DNA from: an uncultured Succinivibrionaceae bacterium
Lineage (GTDB): Bacteria; Pseudomonadota; Gammaproteobacteria; Enterobacterales; Succinivibrionaceae
Assembly: GCA_944389835.1 (NCBI GenBank)
Contig: CALXNU010000014.1
Location: forward strand, 1 to 38,788
Reading direction: 5' to 3'
Length of the DNA: 38,788 nucleotides
Position numbers and translations under genes: made by a program. Of the stretch, positions 24,709 to 32,662 are shown piece by piece. The notes beneath the pieces were generated by a model, which was not told where the DNA came from, ran no database searches, and saw only the letters and a list, made by a program, of their open reading frames with translations. The number at the start of each line of letters is the position of its first letter. The first letter of the stretch is position 1.

Positions 24709-25308
24709 GTGGCCGAGAAACTTCTACAGACGATGCCTGCAAAACTTCCAACTCGCCATGGCATCTTTAATATCGTAATCTTCCGCGACGATGCTCTCCT
24801 TGATCATGCTGTCGTTTACATGGGAAAAATTGATGACGGTGAGCCTGTTTTAACGAGGATCCATTCTGAGTGTTTAACCGGTGATGTTTTAGGTTCTTTG
24901 CGTTGTGACTGTGGTTTCCAACTTGATGCTGCTTTAGCCAAAATTGCCCAAAGAAAACGTGGTGCTCTATTGTATATGCGCCAAGAAGGCCGCGGCATTG
25001 GTCTTTTCAATAAGATTAGAGCCTATCGCCTCCAAGATGAAGGCTTAGATACCGTAGATGCTAATTTGCGCTTAGGATTCCCATCAGATGGCAGACACTA
25101 TGGCATTTGTGCAGACATGATGCGCGCTATGGGCTTTTCCAAGGTAATTTTGATGACCAATAATCCTGCTAAAATTGATGAAATTAAGCAATTTGGCATT
25201 GAAGTGGTCTCCCGTGAGCCTTTAGAGTATGGCCGCAATAAATATAATGAAGGCTATCTTGATACTAAAGAGCGTCGCATGGGACATCTTTTACACCATC
25301 AGGACTAA
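24709..25308 (+). CDS. ribA: GTP cyclohydrolase II
   Basis: RibA opens GTP to the first pyrimidine intermediate of riboflavin synthesis, releasing formate. The 199 residues match E. coli RibA (196). Zinc cysteines are in HSECLTGDVLGSLRCDCGFQL (shortened here to its family core C-x10-C-x-C). The catalytic stretch RQEGRGIGLFNKIRAY and the C-terminal LLTNNP-like LMTNNPAK follow. The GTG start at 24709 gives the expected N-terminus; an internal ATG eight codons on is the alternative. It is a stand-alone RibA, not fused to RibB. tusE follows four bases later. Confidence 0.96.
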   Translation: MAEKLLQTMPAKLPTRHGIFNIVIFRDDALLDHAVVYMGKIDDGEPVLTRIHSECLTGDVLGSLRCDCGFQLDAALAKIAQRKRGALLYMRQEGRGIGLFNKIRAYRLQDEGLDTVDANLRLGFPSDGRHYGICADMMRAMGFSKVILMTNNPAKIDEIKQFGIEVVSREPLEYGRNKYNEGYLDTKERRMGHLLHHQD

Positions 25309-25312
25309 AAAA

Positions 25313-25645
25313 GTGGCTTATCTTTTTCAAGGCAAAACCATTGAAACTGACGAGGAAGGCTTTCTTTTAAATAAAGATGAGTGGTCTTCAGATCTGATGT
25401 ATGAAATTGCCAAGAGCCTAAAGCTTGAGCTAACCTCAGATCATATCGTCGTGATTAATACGGTAAGAAAGTATTATGAGGAGTATGCCACTACTCCTGC
25501 AATCCGTGCTTTAATTGCGCTTTTAAAAAAAGAAGGTCATGAAAACCTCGCAGATTCAATAAGTCTTGCAGTACTTTTTCCAGATGGCGCAGCCAAATGT
25601 GCCGCTAAACTTGCAGGCCTTCCCAAACCTGCAAAGTGTATCTAA
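25313..25645 (+). CDS. tusE: sulfurtransferase TusE (DsrC-like)
   Basis: TusE accepts persulfide sulfur from the TusBCD complex and passes it towards MnmA for 2-thiouridine in tRNA. Starting at GTG 25313 the product has 110 residues, matching E. coli TusE (109). Family features are YLFQGKTIETDEEGFL at the N-terminus, YYEEYATTPAIR in the middle, and the invariant C-terminal tail GLPKPAKCI with the reactive penultimate Cys. A longer in-frame extension inside ribA is rejected because residue matching begins only at this GTG. It is co-transcribed with ribA. Confidence 0.93.
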   Translation: MAYLFQGKTIETDEEGFLLNKDEWSSDLMYEIAKSLKLELTSDHIVVINTVRKYYEEYATTPAIRALIALLKKEGHENLADSISLAVLFPDGAAKCAAKLAGLPKPAKCI

Positions 25646-25666
25646 AAAGCGCATAAAAGCGCTTTT
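25645..25666. terminator. terminator between tusE and the convergent DJ-1-like gene
   Basis: AAAAGCGC (25645-25652) and GCGCTTTT (25659-25666) are perfect complements with an ATAAAA loop. The Ts of the right arm double as the T-run, and the symmetry lets it work in both directions. It falls exactly between two convergent stop codons. Confidence 0.6.
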
Positions 25667-25668
25667 GC

Positions 25669-26196
25669 CTAAAATTGAGTTACCTTCTCTAAAAAATTTC
25701 CTTGATAGTAGATGTGCAAAGCTTGCTCTTGCACAATCTTTAAATCATTAAGCAAGAGCGCGCTTATGTATAAGGCATACTCCAAAGACACACCAAGGCC
25801 TTTGCTTGTCACCAAATTTTGATCATGCACAATACTTAAATCCTCAAAAATCCCATCTTGTACGCTACTTTCTAAATTTGAGGAGCAAGTGTAATGACGC
25901 CCCTTTAAAAGATGATTATGCCCTAATATGCGGGCGGGTGCTGAGCATTGCACAAAAAGCCATTTGCCCAAATTATCATGCTTTACAATTAAGTCCAAAA
26001 GGCTTTGATTATGCTCTAAAGCCTGTGTATTTTGGGGGCCTCCTACTAAGACTAAGGCCTCAAAAATCTCATCTTGAACTTCACTTAAAAGTAAGTCCGC
26101 TTGAAGTTTAATCCCCCAATAAGAGCATAAATCTAAACTGTCTTTACAAGAGACGATCACACTTTCAAAACTTAATATTAATAGCACGAATTTCAA
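25669..26196 (-). CDS. DJ-1/PfpI family protein, probably truncated
   Basis: The C-terminal two thirds match the DJ-1/YajL family: ALVLVGGP, the nucleophile elbow VQCSAPARIL (equivalent of AICAAP), and LVTSKGLGVSLEYAL. The N-terminus is abnormal. About 20 residues are missing where the family has the first helix and the conserved Glu (GFEE motif): FVLLILSFE joins directly to SVIVSC. The only start is a TTG at 26196 without a clear ribosome binding site. I infer an internal deletion and loss of function, but a divergent working protein cannot be excluded. It lies in a short tract with other decayed genes. Confidence 0.6.
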   Translation of the reverse strand: MKFVLLILSFESVIVSCKDSLDLCSYWGIKLQADLLLSEVQDEIFEALVLVGGPQNTQALEHNQSLLDLIVKHDNLGKWLFVQCSAPARILGHNHLLKGRHYTCSSNLESSVQDGIFEDLSIVHDQNLVTSKGLGVSLEYALYISALLLNDLKIVQEQALHIYYQGNFLEKVTQF

Positions 26197-26332
26197 GGCT
26201 ATGGCAGAACATGCTTGTGCTCATAAACCGCTTCACAAAGCTTTTGTACCTTTAAATGTTCAAGATAATTAATCTTCTTGAAAAAAGCTTGTAGTTTGCA
26301 AAAAACGCGCTTCTAAATACTACTTCTATGTG

Positions 26333-26361
26333 TTCCCGCAAATCTCACACCTTTGCGGGAA
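26333..26361. repeat. perfect 10-bp hairpin downstream of the polygalacturonase pseudogene
   Basis: TTCCCGCAAA (26333-26342) and TTTGCGGGAA (26352-26361) are exact complements with a 9-base loop. A T-rich GTTTTGTATTT follows on the plus strand, but no plus-strand gene ends here. On the minus strand it follows the polygalacturonase stop by nine bases and lacks a T-run. It may be a transcript-end stabiliser or an old terminator. The rest of 26197-26370 holds no recognisable gene. Confidence 0.5.
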
Positions 26362-26370
26362 GTTTTGTAT

Positions 26371-27648
26371 TTAGCGCGCCTCTTTAAGATAAGCCTCAGG
26401 GCCTCTTACTATTCCCTCTCCTTCTTGTGCCTTAATCTTAGTATTGACTATGGTGCCTTCCACATAGCGGGCTTGAATGCCAAGTTTGCTCTCAATCTCT
26501 ACATTCTCAAAGTACACCTCTAAAACATGCGACTCAGGAAGGCCGCTTAAAAGAGCTGCAATATTGGCGTTTTGCGCCTTAAAATTAGTGATTCTAACGC
26601 CTTTAACATAAGGAGTCGTAGCACTTATTTCCTCTTTATCAAGAGGATCTACTAAGCCTAAACCTGCAGCCCCCGACTGCCCTGCATAGGTTAAAGTCAC
26701 TAAAATTGGGGTTTGCACATTATCCATTTCAACCTTATCGACAATTAAAGGTCCAATCTTATTGCCTCTGTCGCGGGCGGATTTAATGCGCACCCCATTC
26801 TCGCCATCTTTAAATTTAACCTTTAAAACTTCAACCTGCCCAATGCCGTTGGCAGTCTCAGATCCTACGGAAATACCATGGCCTGAGAGCATGACACTAT
26901 TTTCAATTAAAATCTTATCTGAGGGTTTTGAATTGTCTTGATTTACCCCTGATTTAATTGAGATATTGTCATCTCAGGTGTGAATTAAGACTTCATTAAT
27001 ATGAATTTCTGAGGATGAGACAATATCAATGCCATCGGTATTAGGTGAATATTCAGGGGCATCAATCTTTACTTTTTCAATCTTAACCTTTGCGCAATCT
27101 CTTAACACCACATTCCACATTGGAGAATTGCAAAGACTCAAACCCTCAAGTGAAGCCTCTTGAACCTTATTAAACTCAATTAACCAAGGACGTGGCATAC
27201 CATTGGCAAGCTTGACATTAGGAAAGCGCTTTTCAAAAAATGCGCCATTACCAGCTCTTATGGCCTCCCGCACCTTTATAGCCTCATCCTACCAATTCTC
27301 AGCCCCAGATCCGTCAATAACGCCCTCACCTTTAAGGCCAATATGATGCGCTTCATTGGCAAAAATAAAAGCCTCGTTTTTGGCAAAGGGATGACCAATA
27401 TAAGCGTTTACAAAATCTCCGTTTCGATTATCCGCCTTTAAAATCGCCCCCTTTACAAGCTCTAAAGTCACCCCACTTTTAAGCTCAATAGGACCTGAAA
27501 GCCACAAACCCTCTGTTAATTGCACAATGCCACCGCCTGCTTTAAAACAGGCCTCAATGGTCTCTTGTATAGCTTGAGTGTTTAAATGCTCTGTTCCACA
27601 AAGACCACCAAAATCACTGACCTTATAGACTTTAAGGCTCTCTTGCAT
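26371..27648 (-). pseudogene. polygalacturonase-like glycoside hydrolase (GH28), two in-frame stops
   Basis: One reading frame from ATG 27648 (ribosome binding site GAGGA) encodes a GH28 beta-helix enzyme that would cut pectin. It is interrupted by TAG at 27291-27289 and TGA at 26976-26974, with no frameshift. The first falls after GAENW, where a second Trp (TGG) would fit. The second falls in HT-stop-DDNISIKSG, where the family has TGDD, so GGA to TGA is the likely change. The catalytic signatures survive: NTDGIDI, DD, GHGIS and RIKS. There is no signal peptide, so the substrate was probably oligogalacturonate. The decay looks recent. No pectin-uptake genes are nearby. Confidence 0.85.
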
Positions 27649-27793
27649 AAAAAATCCTCTATCCTTATTTACTGTGTCACTTAAATTTTACTAAAACCTT
27701 AGACAAAAAATTAAGTCTTAAGTCCTAAAACGCACCTAAGATCACAGACATTAAGAGTAATTTTGTTAATCTAAGTCCCAATGCAAAGCCATC

Positions 27794-27802
27794 TGCTATA
27801 AT
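27794..27802 (+). promoter_or_regulatory. extended -10 promoter for pgsA
   Basis: TGC directly followed by a perfect TATAAT (27797-27802) forms an extended -10 element about 50 bases before the pgsA ATG. No good -35 is visible, as is common for this promoter type. Confidence 0.55.
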
Positions 27803-27850
27803 AATTAAGAACCTCTAGGGTCAATTTTTAGTGTTAAAAGATAAATTTTT

Positions 27851-28420
27851 ATGAATTTACCAAATATCCTCACGCTATTGCGCGTTTTAATGATCCCAGT
27901 TTTTGTGATCCTCTTTTACTGGCCTACTCCTCGCTCCAACCTTTTAGCCGCTTGTGTCTTTATCTTAGCCGCGCTTACAGATCTTTTAGATGGCTATTTA
28001 GCGCGCAAATTACATCAAACTACTAAATTTGGAGCCTTTTTAGATCCGGTAGCCGATAAGATCATGGTCTGCACGGCCTTAGTCTTAATTGTTGAATACT
28101 ATTCAGTGCACGCTAAAGACTTTTACTATGGCATTAATTTATGTGTTTCAATTCCCGCGATTGTAATCGTCTCGCGTGAAATTGTAGTTTCTGCCTTGCG
28201 CGAGTGGATGGCTGAGATTGGTAAACGCTCTGATGTTGCCGTAAATTGGATTGGTAAATGGAAGACTACCATTCAAATGATTGCTATTGCAGGTTTAATT
28301 TGGCGGGTAAATGAACCGATTATCTACGCCTCAATTGGCATGTTAGCAGTTGCAACCGTGCTTACTATTTGGTCAATGATCGTTTATTTAAATGCCGGTA
28401 TTCGCTCTATGCGTGACTGA
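27851..28420 (+). CDS. pgsA: CDP-diacylglycerol--glycerol-3-phosphate 3-phosphatidyltransferase
   Basis: PgsA makes phosphatidylglycerol phosphate in the inner membrane, the committed step to PG and cardiolipin. The 189-residue protein has the CDP-alcohol phosphotransferase signature D-G-x2-A-R-x8-G-x3-D-x3-D in LLDGYLARKLHQTTKFGAFLDPVADK (shortened; residues about 46-70). The N-terminal MNLPNILTLLR is the usual start. Several transmembrane helices are visible. The ribosome binding site is weak. An AAA-ATPase gene follows after 26 bases and may be read through. Confidence 0.95.
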   Translation: MNLPNILTLLRVLMIPVFVILFYWPTPRSNLLAACVFILAALTDLLDGYLARKLHQTTKFGAFLDPVADKIMVCTALVLIVEYYSVHAKDFYYGINLCVSIPAIVIVSREIVVSALREWMAEIGKRSDVAVNWIGKWKTTIQMIAIAGLIWRVNEPIIYASIGMLAVATVLTIWSMIVYLNAGIRSMRD

Positions 28421-28446
28421 GTGCATTAATTTCCTCAAGAGAGTGT

Positions 28447-30168
28447 ATGCAGGAGCAAGATTTTGTATCGCTTAAGGCAAGACTTCCTCTTGGTGAGTCT
28501 AATTTTGCAAGTTTGCGCCAAAACAATTGCCTCTATGTAGACAAGACCAAGCTTATTTATGAGCTTGCCAAAGATCGCATTCCAAAATTTCTATCAAGGC
28601 CTAGACGCTTTGGTAAAAGCACTTTAGTCTCAACTTTAGAGGAGCTTTTCACTTACGGAGTCAAAGGCTATGCCGGGCATGATTCTTATTTTAAAGGTCT
28701 TGCCATTGAAAAACTTTGGCAAGATGAGGGACAGTATTATGTCATGCACTTTAATTTTGCTAAGATTTGCTATAATTGCGCGACTGTTAAAGATTTTGAG
28801 GCAAAACTTACTCGCCAAATTTTAAATTTTGCCCAAAAATTTAAGGTTAAAATCCCAGAACAAGCCTTAACTTTTGATGAGAAATTTGATTGCCTTTTAA
28901 ATGCACTACCTTTAAATTCCATTGTCTTGCTGGTAGATGAGTACGATGCGCCCCTTACTTACTTTCTTGAAAGTGAAAAGTCCGATTATGAGCTTATTTC
29001 CGCACTTTTAAGAAGTTTTTATGGTCTTTTAAAAGATAACAGTGGCAAATTTCGCTTTATTTTTGTAACCGGCATTACGCGTTACAAAGACGCTTATCTA
29101 CTTACCGCAGGCAATGCGATTTTAGATATTTCTCAAGATCCTACTTTCAGTGAGATCTGTGGCTACACCCGATCTGAAATTAAAACTTATTTTAAAGATC
29201 ATTTATGCTTTGCCGCAGCACAAATTTTTAAATTGCCCTTAAATAAAATAGATCCTTTAAAGATAGAAGAATTTTTAGATAAACTTGCGCTTTGGTATGA
29301 TGGTTACTATTTTGATGCGTGTTGTAGCACAAAAATTTTCTCTTTGTGGTCAATTTTAAATTTCTTCTCCTCTAAAAACGCCATTTTTGACACCTATTGG
29401 TACGATAGCGCCGGTGAAACCACACTTTTAAGAAAGGTATTTTTTAAAGAAGATTATTTTAAGATCTTAAAACTTTTTGAAAATAATCAAAGTGTTTTAG
29501 TCGATCTTACAAAATTTAAAACTCCAAGTCCTTTGCCTTACATGGATCCTTTTGTGCTTTTGTATCAATTAGGCTATTTAACCTTAGCCAAACCATATTT
29601 AGGCTTAGAGGCAGAACCTTTTACTTTGGATGTCGAACTTAAATTTCCAAATCTTGAGATCGAAAACTCTTTTACTAAGCTTATTATCAATAATTTGCCT
29701 TCATATGATCCCACGCTTGCGCAAATTTTAAAAAACTGTGCTAGAAATCTTAAAGAGGCGATTAACAAACAGGATTTGAGCTCTTTTGTTCATGAGCTTA
29801 ATCGTTGTTTTAACCACATTCCCTATGATGGACAAGTAATTGAAAATGAAGCTTTGGTAAATTACCTAATGGGCTTATTCTTAATTATTATTTTGCGCAA
29901 AAATGTAGAAAATAATCGCCATGAAGCCTCAGGCCGTCCAGATCTTATTTTCAATTGCGAAAATACGACCGTGGTTATCGAAAACAAGTTTATCCCCGAT
30001 GATAGTGAAAAAAGTTCACAAAAAGCTCTTTTAAATGCTTGTAAGCAAATTTTAGAGCATGATTATGGTAATACTCTCTTGCGCCATGAAAAGCTTTGGT
30101 GTATTGCATTAGTTTTTTCAGGTAAGAAAAGGCAAATTATCGCTTTTAAAGTTGCTGATCTTACTTAA
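28447..30168 (+). CDS. AAA-ATPase-like / PD-(D/E)XK nuclease family protein
   Basis: The 573-residue protein has an N-terminal AAA-ATPase-like domain with VDKTKLIYEL, a P-loop RPRRFGKS (51-58) and a Walker B LLVDEYDAPL. Its C-terminal PD-(D/E)XK nuclease-like domain has GRPD (Asp499), ENK (512-514) and a Gln near 534. This architecture corresponds to the Pfam AAA-ATPase_like/DUF1703 pair, often multicopy in gut bacteria. The biological role is unknown; a mobile or defence-related role has been suspected. The last 8 bases overlap the 3' end of the convergent TetR gene. Confidence 0.85.
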   Translation: MQEQDFVSLKARLPLGESNFASLRQNNCLYVDKTKLIYELAKDRIPKFLSRPRRFGKSTLVSTLEELFTYGVKGYAGHDSYFKGLAIEKLWQDEGQYYVMHFNFAKICYNCATVKDFEAKLTRQILNFAQKFKVKIPEQALTFDEKFDCLLNALPLNSIVLLVDEYDAPLTYFLESEKSDYELISALLRSFYGLLKDNSGKFRFIFVTGITRYKDAYLLTAGNAILDISQDPTFSEICGYTRSEIKTYFKDHLCFAAAQIFKLPLNKIDPLKIEEFLDKLALWYDGYYFDACCSTKIFSLWSILNFFSSKNAIFDTYWYDSAGETTLLRKVFFKEDYFKILKLFENNQSVLVDLTKFKTPSPLPYMDPFVLLYQLGYLTLAKPYLGLEAEPFTLDVELKFPNLEIENSFTKLIINNLPSYDPTLAQILKNCARNLKEAINKQDLSSFVHELNRCFNHIPYDGQVIENEALVNYLMGLFLIIILRKNVENNRHEASGRPDLIFNCENTTVVIENKFIPDDSEKSSQKALLNACKQILEHDYGNTLLRHEKLWCIALVFSGKKRQIIAFKVADLT

Positions 30169-30781
30169 CCTCAGACTCTACAAGCTTTAAAGTTATATTC
30201 ACTGCCTCCTCTAGAACTTGCGCACTCTGCCCAAGACGCGCTCTTAAGGTTAGGCCATTAAAAAAGGTGCTTAAAAAATTAGCTAAGATCTTAGGATCGC
30301 TGTGAGCTTTAATTTGCCCGTGCTCTTTTGCTGTAAGCAATTTGTCATAGAAAAGCTTTTCAACCCGTAGTTCTAGGTTTGTAACCTTTTCTACAACCTC
30401 ACTTTCGCAAATCTCACCTTCTAAAGTGGTCAAAGTTACCATACAGCCTAAACTTTGCCCATCTAAAGTCATGACCTTAACCGCACCTAAGAAAAAGTCA
30501 TAAAAAGCCTTATAAAAATCAGCCTCTTTTCTAAATTGCTCTCTTAAAGGCTCCCAGTAGGTGTCTTCATAAAAATCTACAGCCTTTATAAATAAAGAAC
30601 TTTTTGAGCCGAAAGCGGCATATAAGCTTGGCGCACTAAGATTTAAGGCTTTGCAGAGCATCGACACACTCGTATTAGCATAACCAAAGTGCCAAAATAC
30701 TTTTAAGGCCTTAAATAAAACCTCTTCTTTAACAAAAGTACGCGGTCTTCCTTTATGTGGCACTTGATGCGTGTGTTCCAT
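30161..30781 (-). CDS. TetR/AcrR family transcriptional regulator
   Basis: The 206-residue protein has an N-terminal helix-turn-helix: KALKVFWHFGYANTSVSMLCKALNLSAPSLYAAF (shortened family core, residues about 25-58). The remainder is a helical ligand-binding domain with two cysteines (Cys142 region SLGCMV and CESEV). It is divergent from the truncated Old Yellow Enzyme gene, the classic arrangement of a TetR repressor sensing electrophiles and controlling an OYE reductase (as in nemR-nemA). If so, its target gene is now broken. The ligand is not known. Confidence 0.88.
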   Translation of the reverse strand: MEHTHQVPHKGRPRTFVKEEVLFKALKVFWHFGYANTSVSMLCKALNLSAPSLYAAFGSKSSLFIKAVDFYEDTYWEPLREQFRKEADFYKAFYDFFLGAVKVMTLDGQSLGCMVTLTTLEGEICESEVVEKVTNLELRVEKLFYDKLLTAKEHGQIKAHSDPKILANFLSTFFNGLTLRARLGQSAQVLEEAVNITLKLVESEVK

Positions 30782-30859
30782 GATTTAGATCTCTTGCAAA
30801 ACTTGACCAAACTATTTTAAAGATTTTTTTTAAAGCTTACAGCTCTTTTGCCAAAAATA

Positions 30860-30881
30860 TTTTATAATTATTTTTATAAAA
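30860..30881. promoter_or_regulatory. inverted repeat, candidate TetR operator
   Basis: TTTTATAA (30860-30867) and TTATAAAA (30874-30881) are perfect complements separated by six bases. A perfect TATAAT (30863-30868) lies inside the left arm, so binding would block a plus-strand promoter for the OYE gene. The sequence is very AT-rich and could arise by chance. Confidence 0.4.
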
Positions 30882-30904
30882 GTCATTACAAAATTGGAGT
30901 TACT

Positions 30905-31408
30905 ATGGATACCATCCTTTTTTCACCTGAAACTTTAGGAAATTTAAAGCTTAAAAACCGCCTGGTGGTACCGCCGATGTGCACTTGGAAGGCCAAAGAT
31001 GGCATGGTACAAGATTTTCACCTTCACCACTATGCAATGCTTGCAAGCTCAGGGGTGGCGGCAGTTACAATTGAGGCTACCGCAGTAAGCCCAAATGGGC
31101 GCATTTCACCTTGGTGTTTGGGCATTTGGGATGAGGAAAGAGCACAAGGCATTAGCAAAATTGTCAAAACCATTCACGACAGTGCCCAAGATGTAAAGGT
31201 TATCTTACAGATAGCTCACGCAGGACGTAAGGGAAGCTGCTCACCTGAAACTGACTCTACCGTACCGCAATCTTTAGGAGCCTGGCAAACAGTTGCCCCT
31301 TCAGCAATAAGTCCAAAAGACGCTGTGGCAATTCCCCACGAGCTTTTAGAAAGTGAAATTAAAGATTACGTTAAAGCTTTTGCTAAAGATCCGATAAATC
31401 TAAACTAA
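30905..31408 (+). pseudogene. Old Yellow Enzyme family NADH:flavin oxidoreductase, 3' half deleted
   Basis: The start is the ATG at 30905 with GGAG upstream. The product begins as a normal OYE: LFSPETLGNLKLKNRLVVPPMCTW, FHLHHYAMLASSGVAAVTIEATAVSP, LQIAHAGRKG (shortened cores; FMN-binding region and His of the barrel). It stops at 167 residues, right after the helix DYVKAFAK, while the family has about 340. The usual continuation with GFDVVEIHGAHGYL is absent from all downstream frames before truA. I infer deletion of the C-terminal half of the barrel, leaving a non-functional product. Confidence 0.8.
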
Positions 31409-31480
31409 AATTTAAACGTTTAACTTAAATGGCAAAGTTAATGTTGTCTTAAGGCTTAATTTAAAACAACATTCTAAAGC

Positions 31481-32263
31481 TTATAACCACAGCGGGCCTA
31501 AATGCTCACGACGCGGTAAATTAAAGGAAAAAGGATAGGCAACATCCACTAAATATAAGCCATCGGGGCGGGCCATGGGGCCTGCTTTTGATCTATCACA
31601 GGCCTCAAGGACTTCTTTAAGCCACACTTTATCGCGCTTTTTTTGCCCAATTAAAAGAAGTGATCCTACGATATTTCTTACCATATGATTTAAAAATGCA
31701 TTAGCGGCAATATCAAAAATTAAATATGGTCCGCGTCTTGTGACCTCAATATAGTGTACACAGCGATTTGAAGTTTTATGCTCATCATCTGCTCCTTTAA
31801 AAGAAGAGAAATCATGCTCCCCTAATAAAATTTGAGCTGCCTCATGCATAAGTTTTTCATCATAATCGCCACGATAAATACTAACTCCTCCAGGTAGAAT
31901 ACCATTGCGATGTAAGGTATTTTGAATGATGTAGCGATAGCGTCTAGCTCTTGCTGAAAAGCGGGCATGAAAACTCTCATCGACATTTTGCGCCCAGGTG
32001 ATGGCAAGATCGGGAGGTAAATTAATATTAGTGCCTAAGATCCAACTTCGAGGCTCACGCACCTTTTGACAGTCAATGTGAATGACTTGTCCGGTGGCAC
32101 TCACCCCTGCATCAGTGCGCCCAGCGCAGGTTAACTCGACCTTTTCATCGGCGATAATTGACAGCGCCCGCTCAAGCTCACCTTGAATGGTAAGGGCATT
32201 AGGTTGTATTTGAAAACCTGCGTAATTTAAACCTGAATATTCAACGCCTAAAGCTACTCTCAC
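31481..32263 (-). CDS. truA: tRNA pseudouridine(38-40) synthase
   Basis: TruA isomerises uridines 38-40 in the anticodon arm. The 260-residue length is typical. The N-terminal RVALGVEYSGLNYAGFQIQ, the catalytic Asp in CAGRTDAGVSATGQV, the RFSARARRYRYII core and the C-terminal FLNHMVRNIVGSL are all family signatures. It is the last gene of the minus-strand run, seven bases after gtrA. In E. coli truA lies next to the accD-folC-dedD cluster too, so the neighbourhood is partly conserved. Confidence 0.97.
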   Translation of the reverse strand: MRVALGVEYSGLNYAGFQIQPNALTIQGELERALSIIADEKVELTCAGRTDAGVSATGQVIHIDCQKVREPRSWILGTNINLPPDLAITWAQNVDESFHARFSARARRYRYIIQNTLHRNGILPGGVSIYRGDYDEKLMHEAAQILLGEHDFSSFKGADDEHKTSNRCVHYIEVTRRGPYLIFDIAANAFLNHMVRNIVGSLLLIGQKKRDKVWLKEVLEACDRSKAGPMARPDGLYLVDVAYPFSFNLPRREHLGPLWL

Positions 32264-32269
32264 TAAAAT

Positions 32270-32662
32270 TTATCCTTTAAAGACTAGGTACTTAGAAGCC
32301 ACAAAAGTCAAAAGCATCACTGCGGCCATGGCAATTAATAAAGGCGGCAAACCACTTAAGCCCAGATAGAGCATGAATGCTACTAAAAGATTGCGAATTA
32401 TAAGCATTAAAGAGGAAAGAAGCAAAAACTTTAAAGCCGAGCCTTGCTTTTTAAAGGTGAAATTGCGATGGCCAAAGTAGGAGACAAAAAAGGCAATGCC
32501 AAAGGCGGCAGTGGTCACCACATTTTCATGTAGGTTTAGGCCATAAAGTAAGATCACACTTACCACTAAATCGGTTAAAGTAGCCGCCCCACCTACTAAA
32601 ACAAAGCGGGCAAATTGCCAAAAGCCCCCGCTTTGTTGGACCTTATTTAAAAGATCTAACAC
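32270..32662 (-). CDS. GtrA family membrane protein (putative lipid-linked sugar flippase)
   Basis: The 130-residue protein has four transmembrane segments and the GtrA signature FARFVLVGGAATLTDLVV near the N-terminus and FVSYFGHRNFTF in the second half. GtrA-type proteins are thought to flip undecaprenyl-phosphate glucose made by GtrB. The GTG start shares one base with the TAG stop of the glycosyltransferase upstream (TAGTG), so the two are translationally coupled. Together they look like a gtrA-gtrB pair. No serotype-specific gtrC-like gene is visible. Confidence 0.88.
   Translation of the reverse strand: MLDLLNKVQQSGGFWQFARFVLVGGAATLTDLVVSVILLYGLNLHENVVTTAAFGIAFFVSYFGHRNFTFKKQGSALKFLLLSSLMLIIRNLLVAFMLYLGLSGLPPLLIAMAAVMLLTFVASKYLVFKG

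Noticed and set aside
26371-27648. UGA read as glycine and UAG as tryptophan (alternative genetic code)
   Set aside because: Other intact genes in the window end with TGA and TAG, and no suppressor tRNA was seen. Nonsense mutation is simpler.
31440-31473. AATGTTGT/ACAACATT inverted repeat between the OYE remnant and truA
   Set aside because: The 18-base spacer, AT-rich arms and missing T-run make it too weak to call a terminator.
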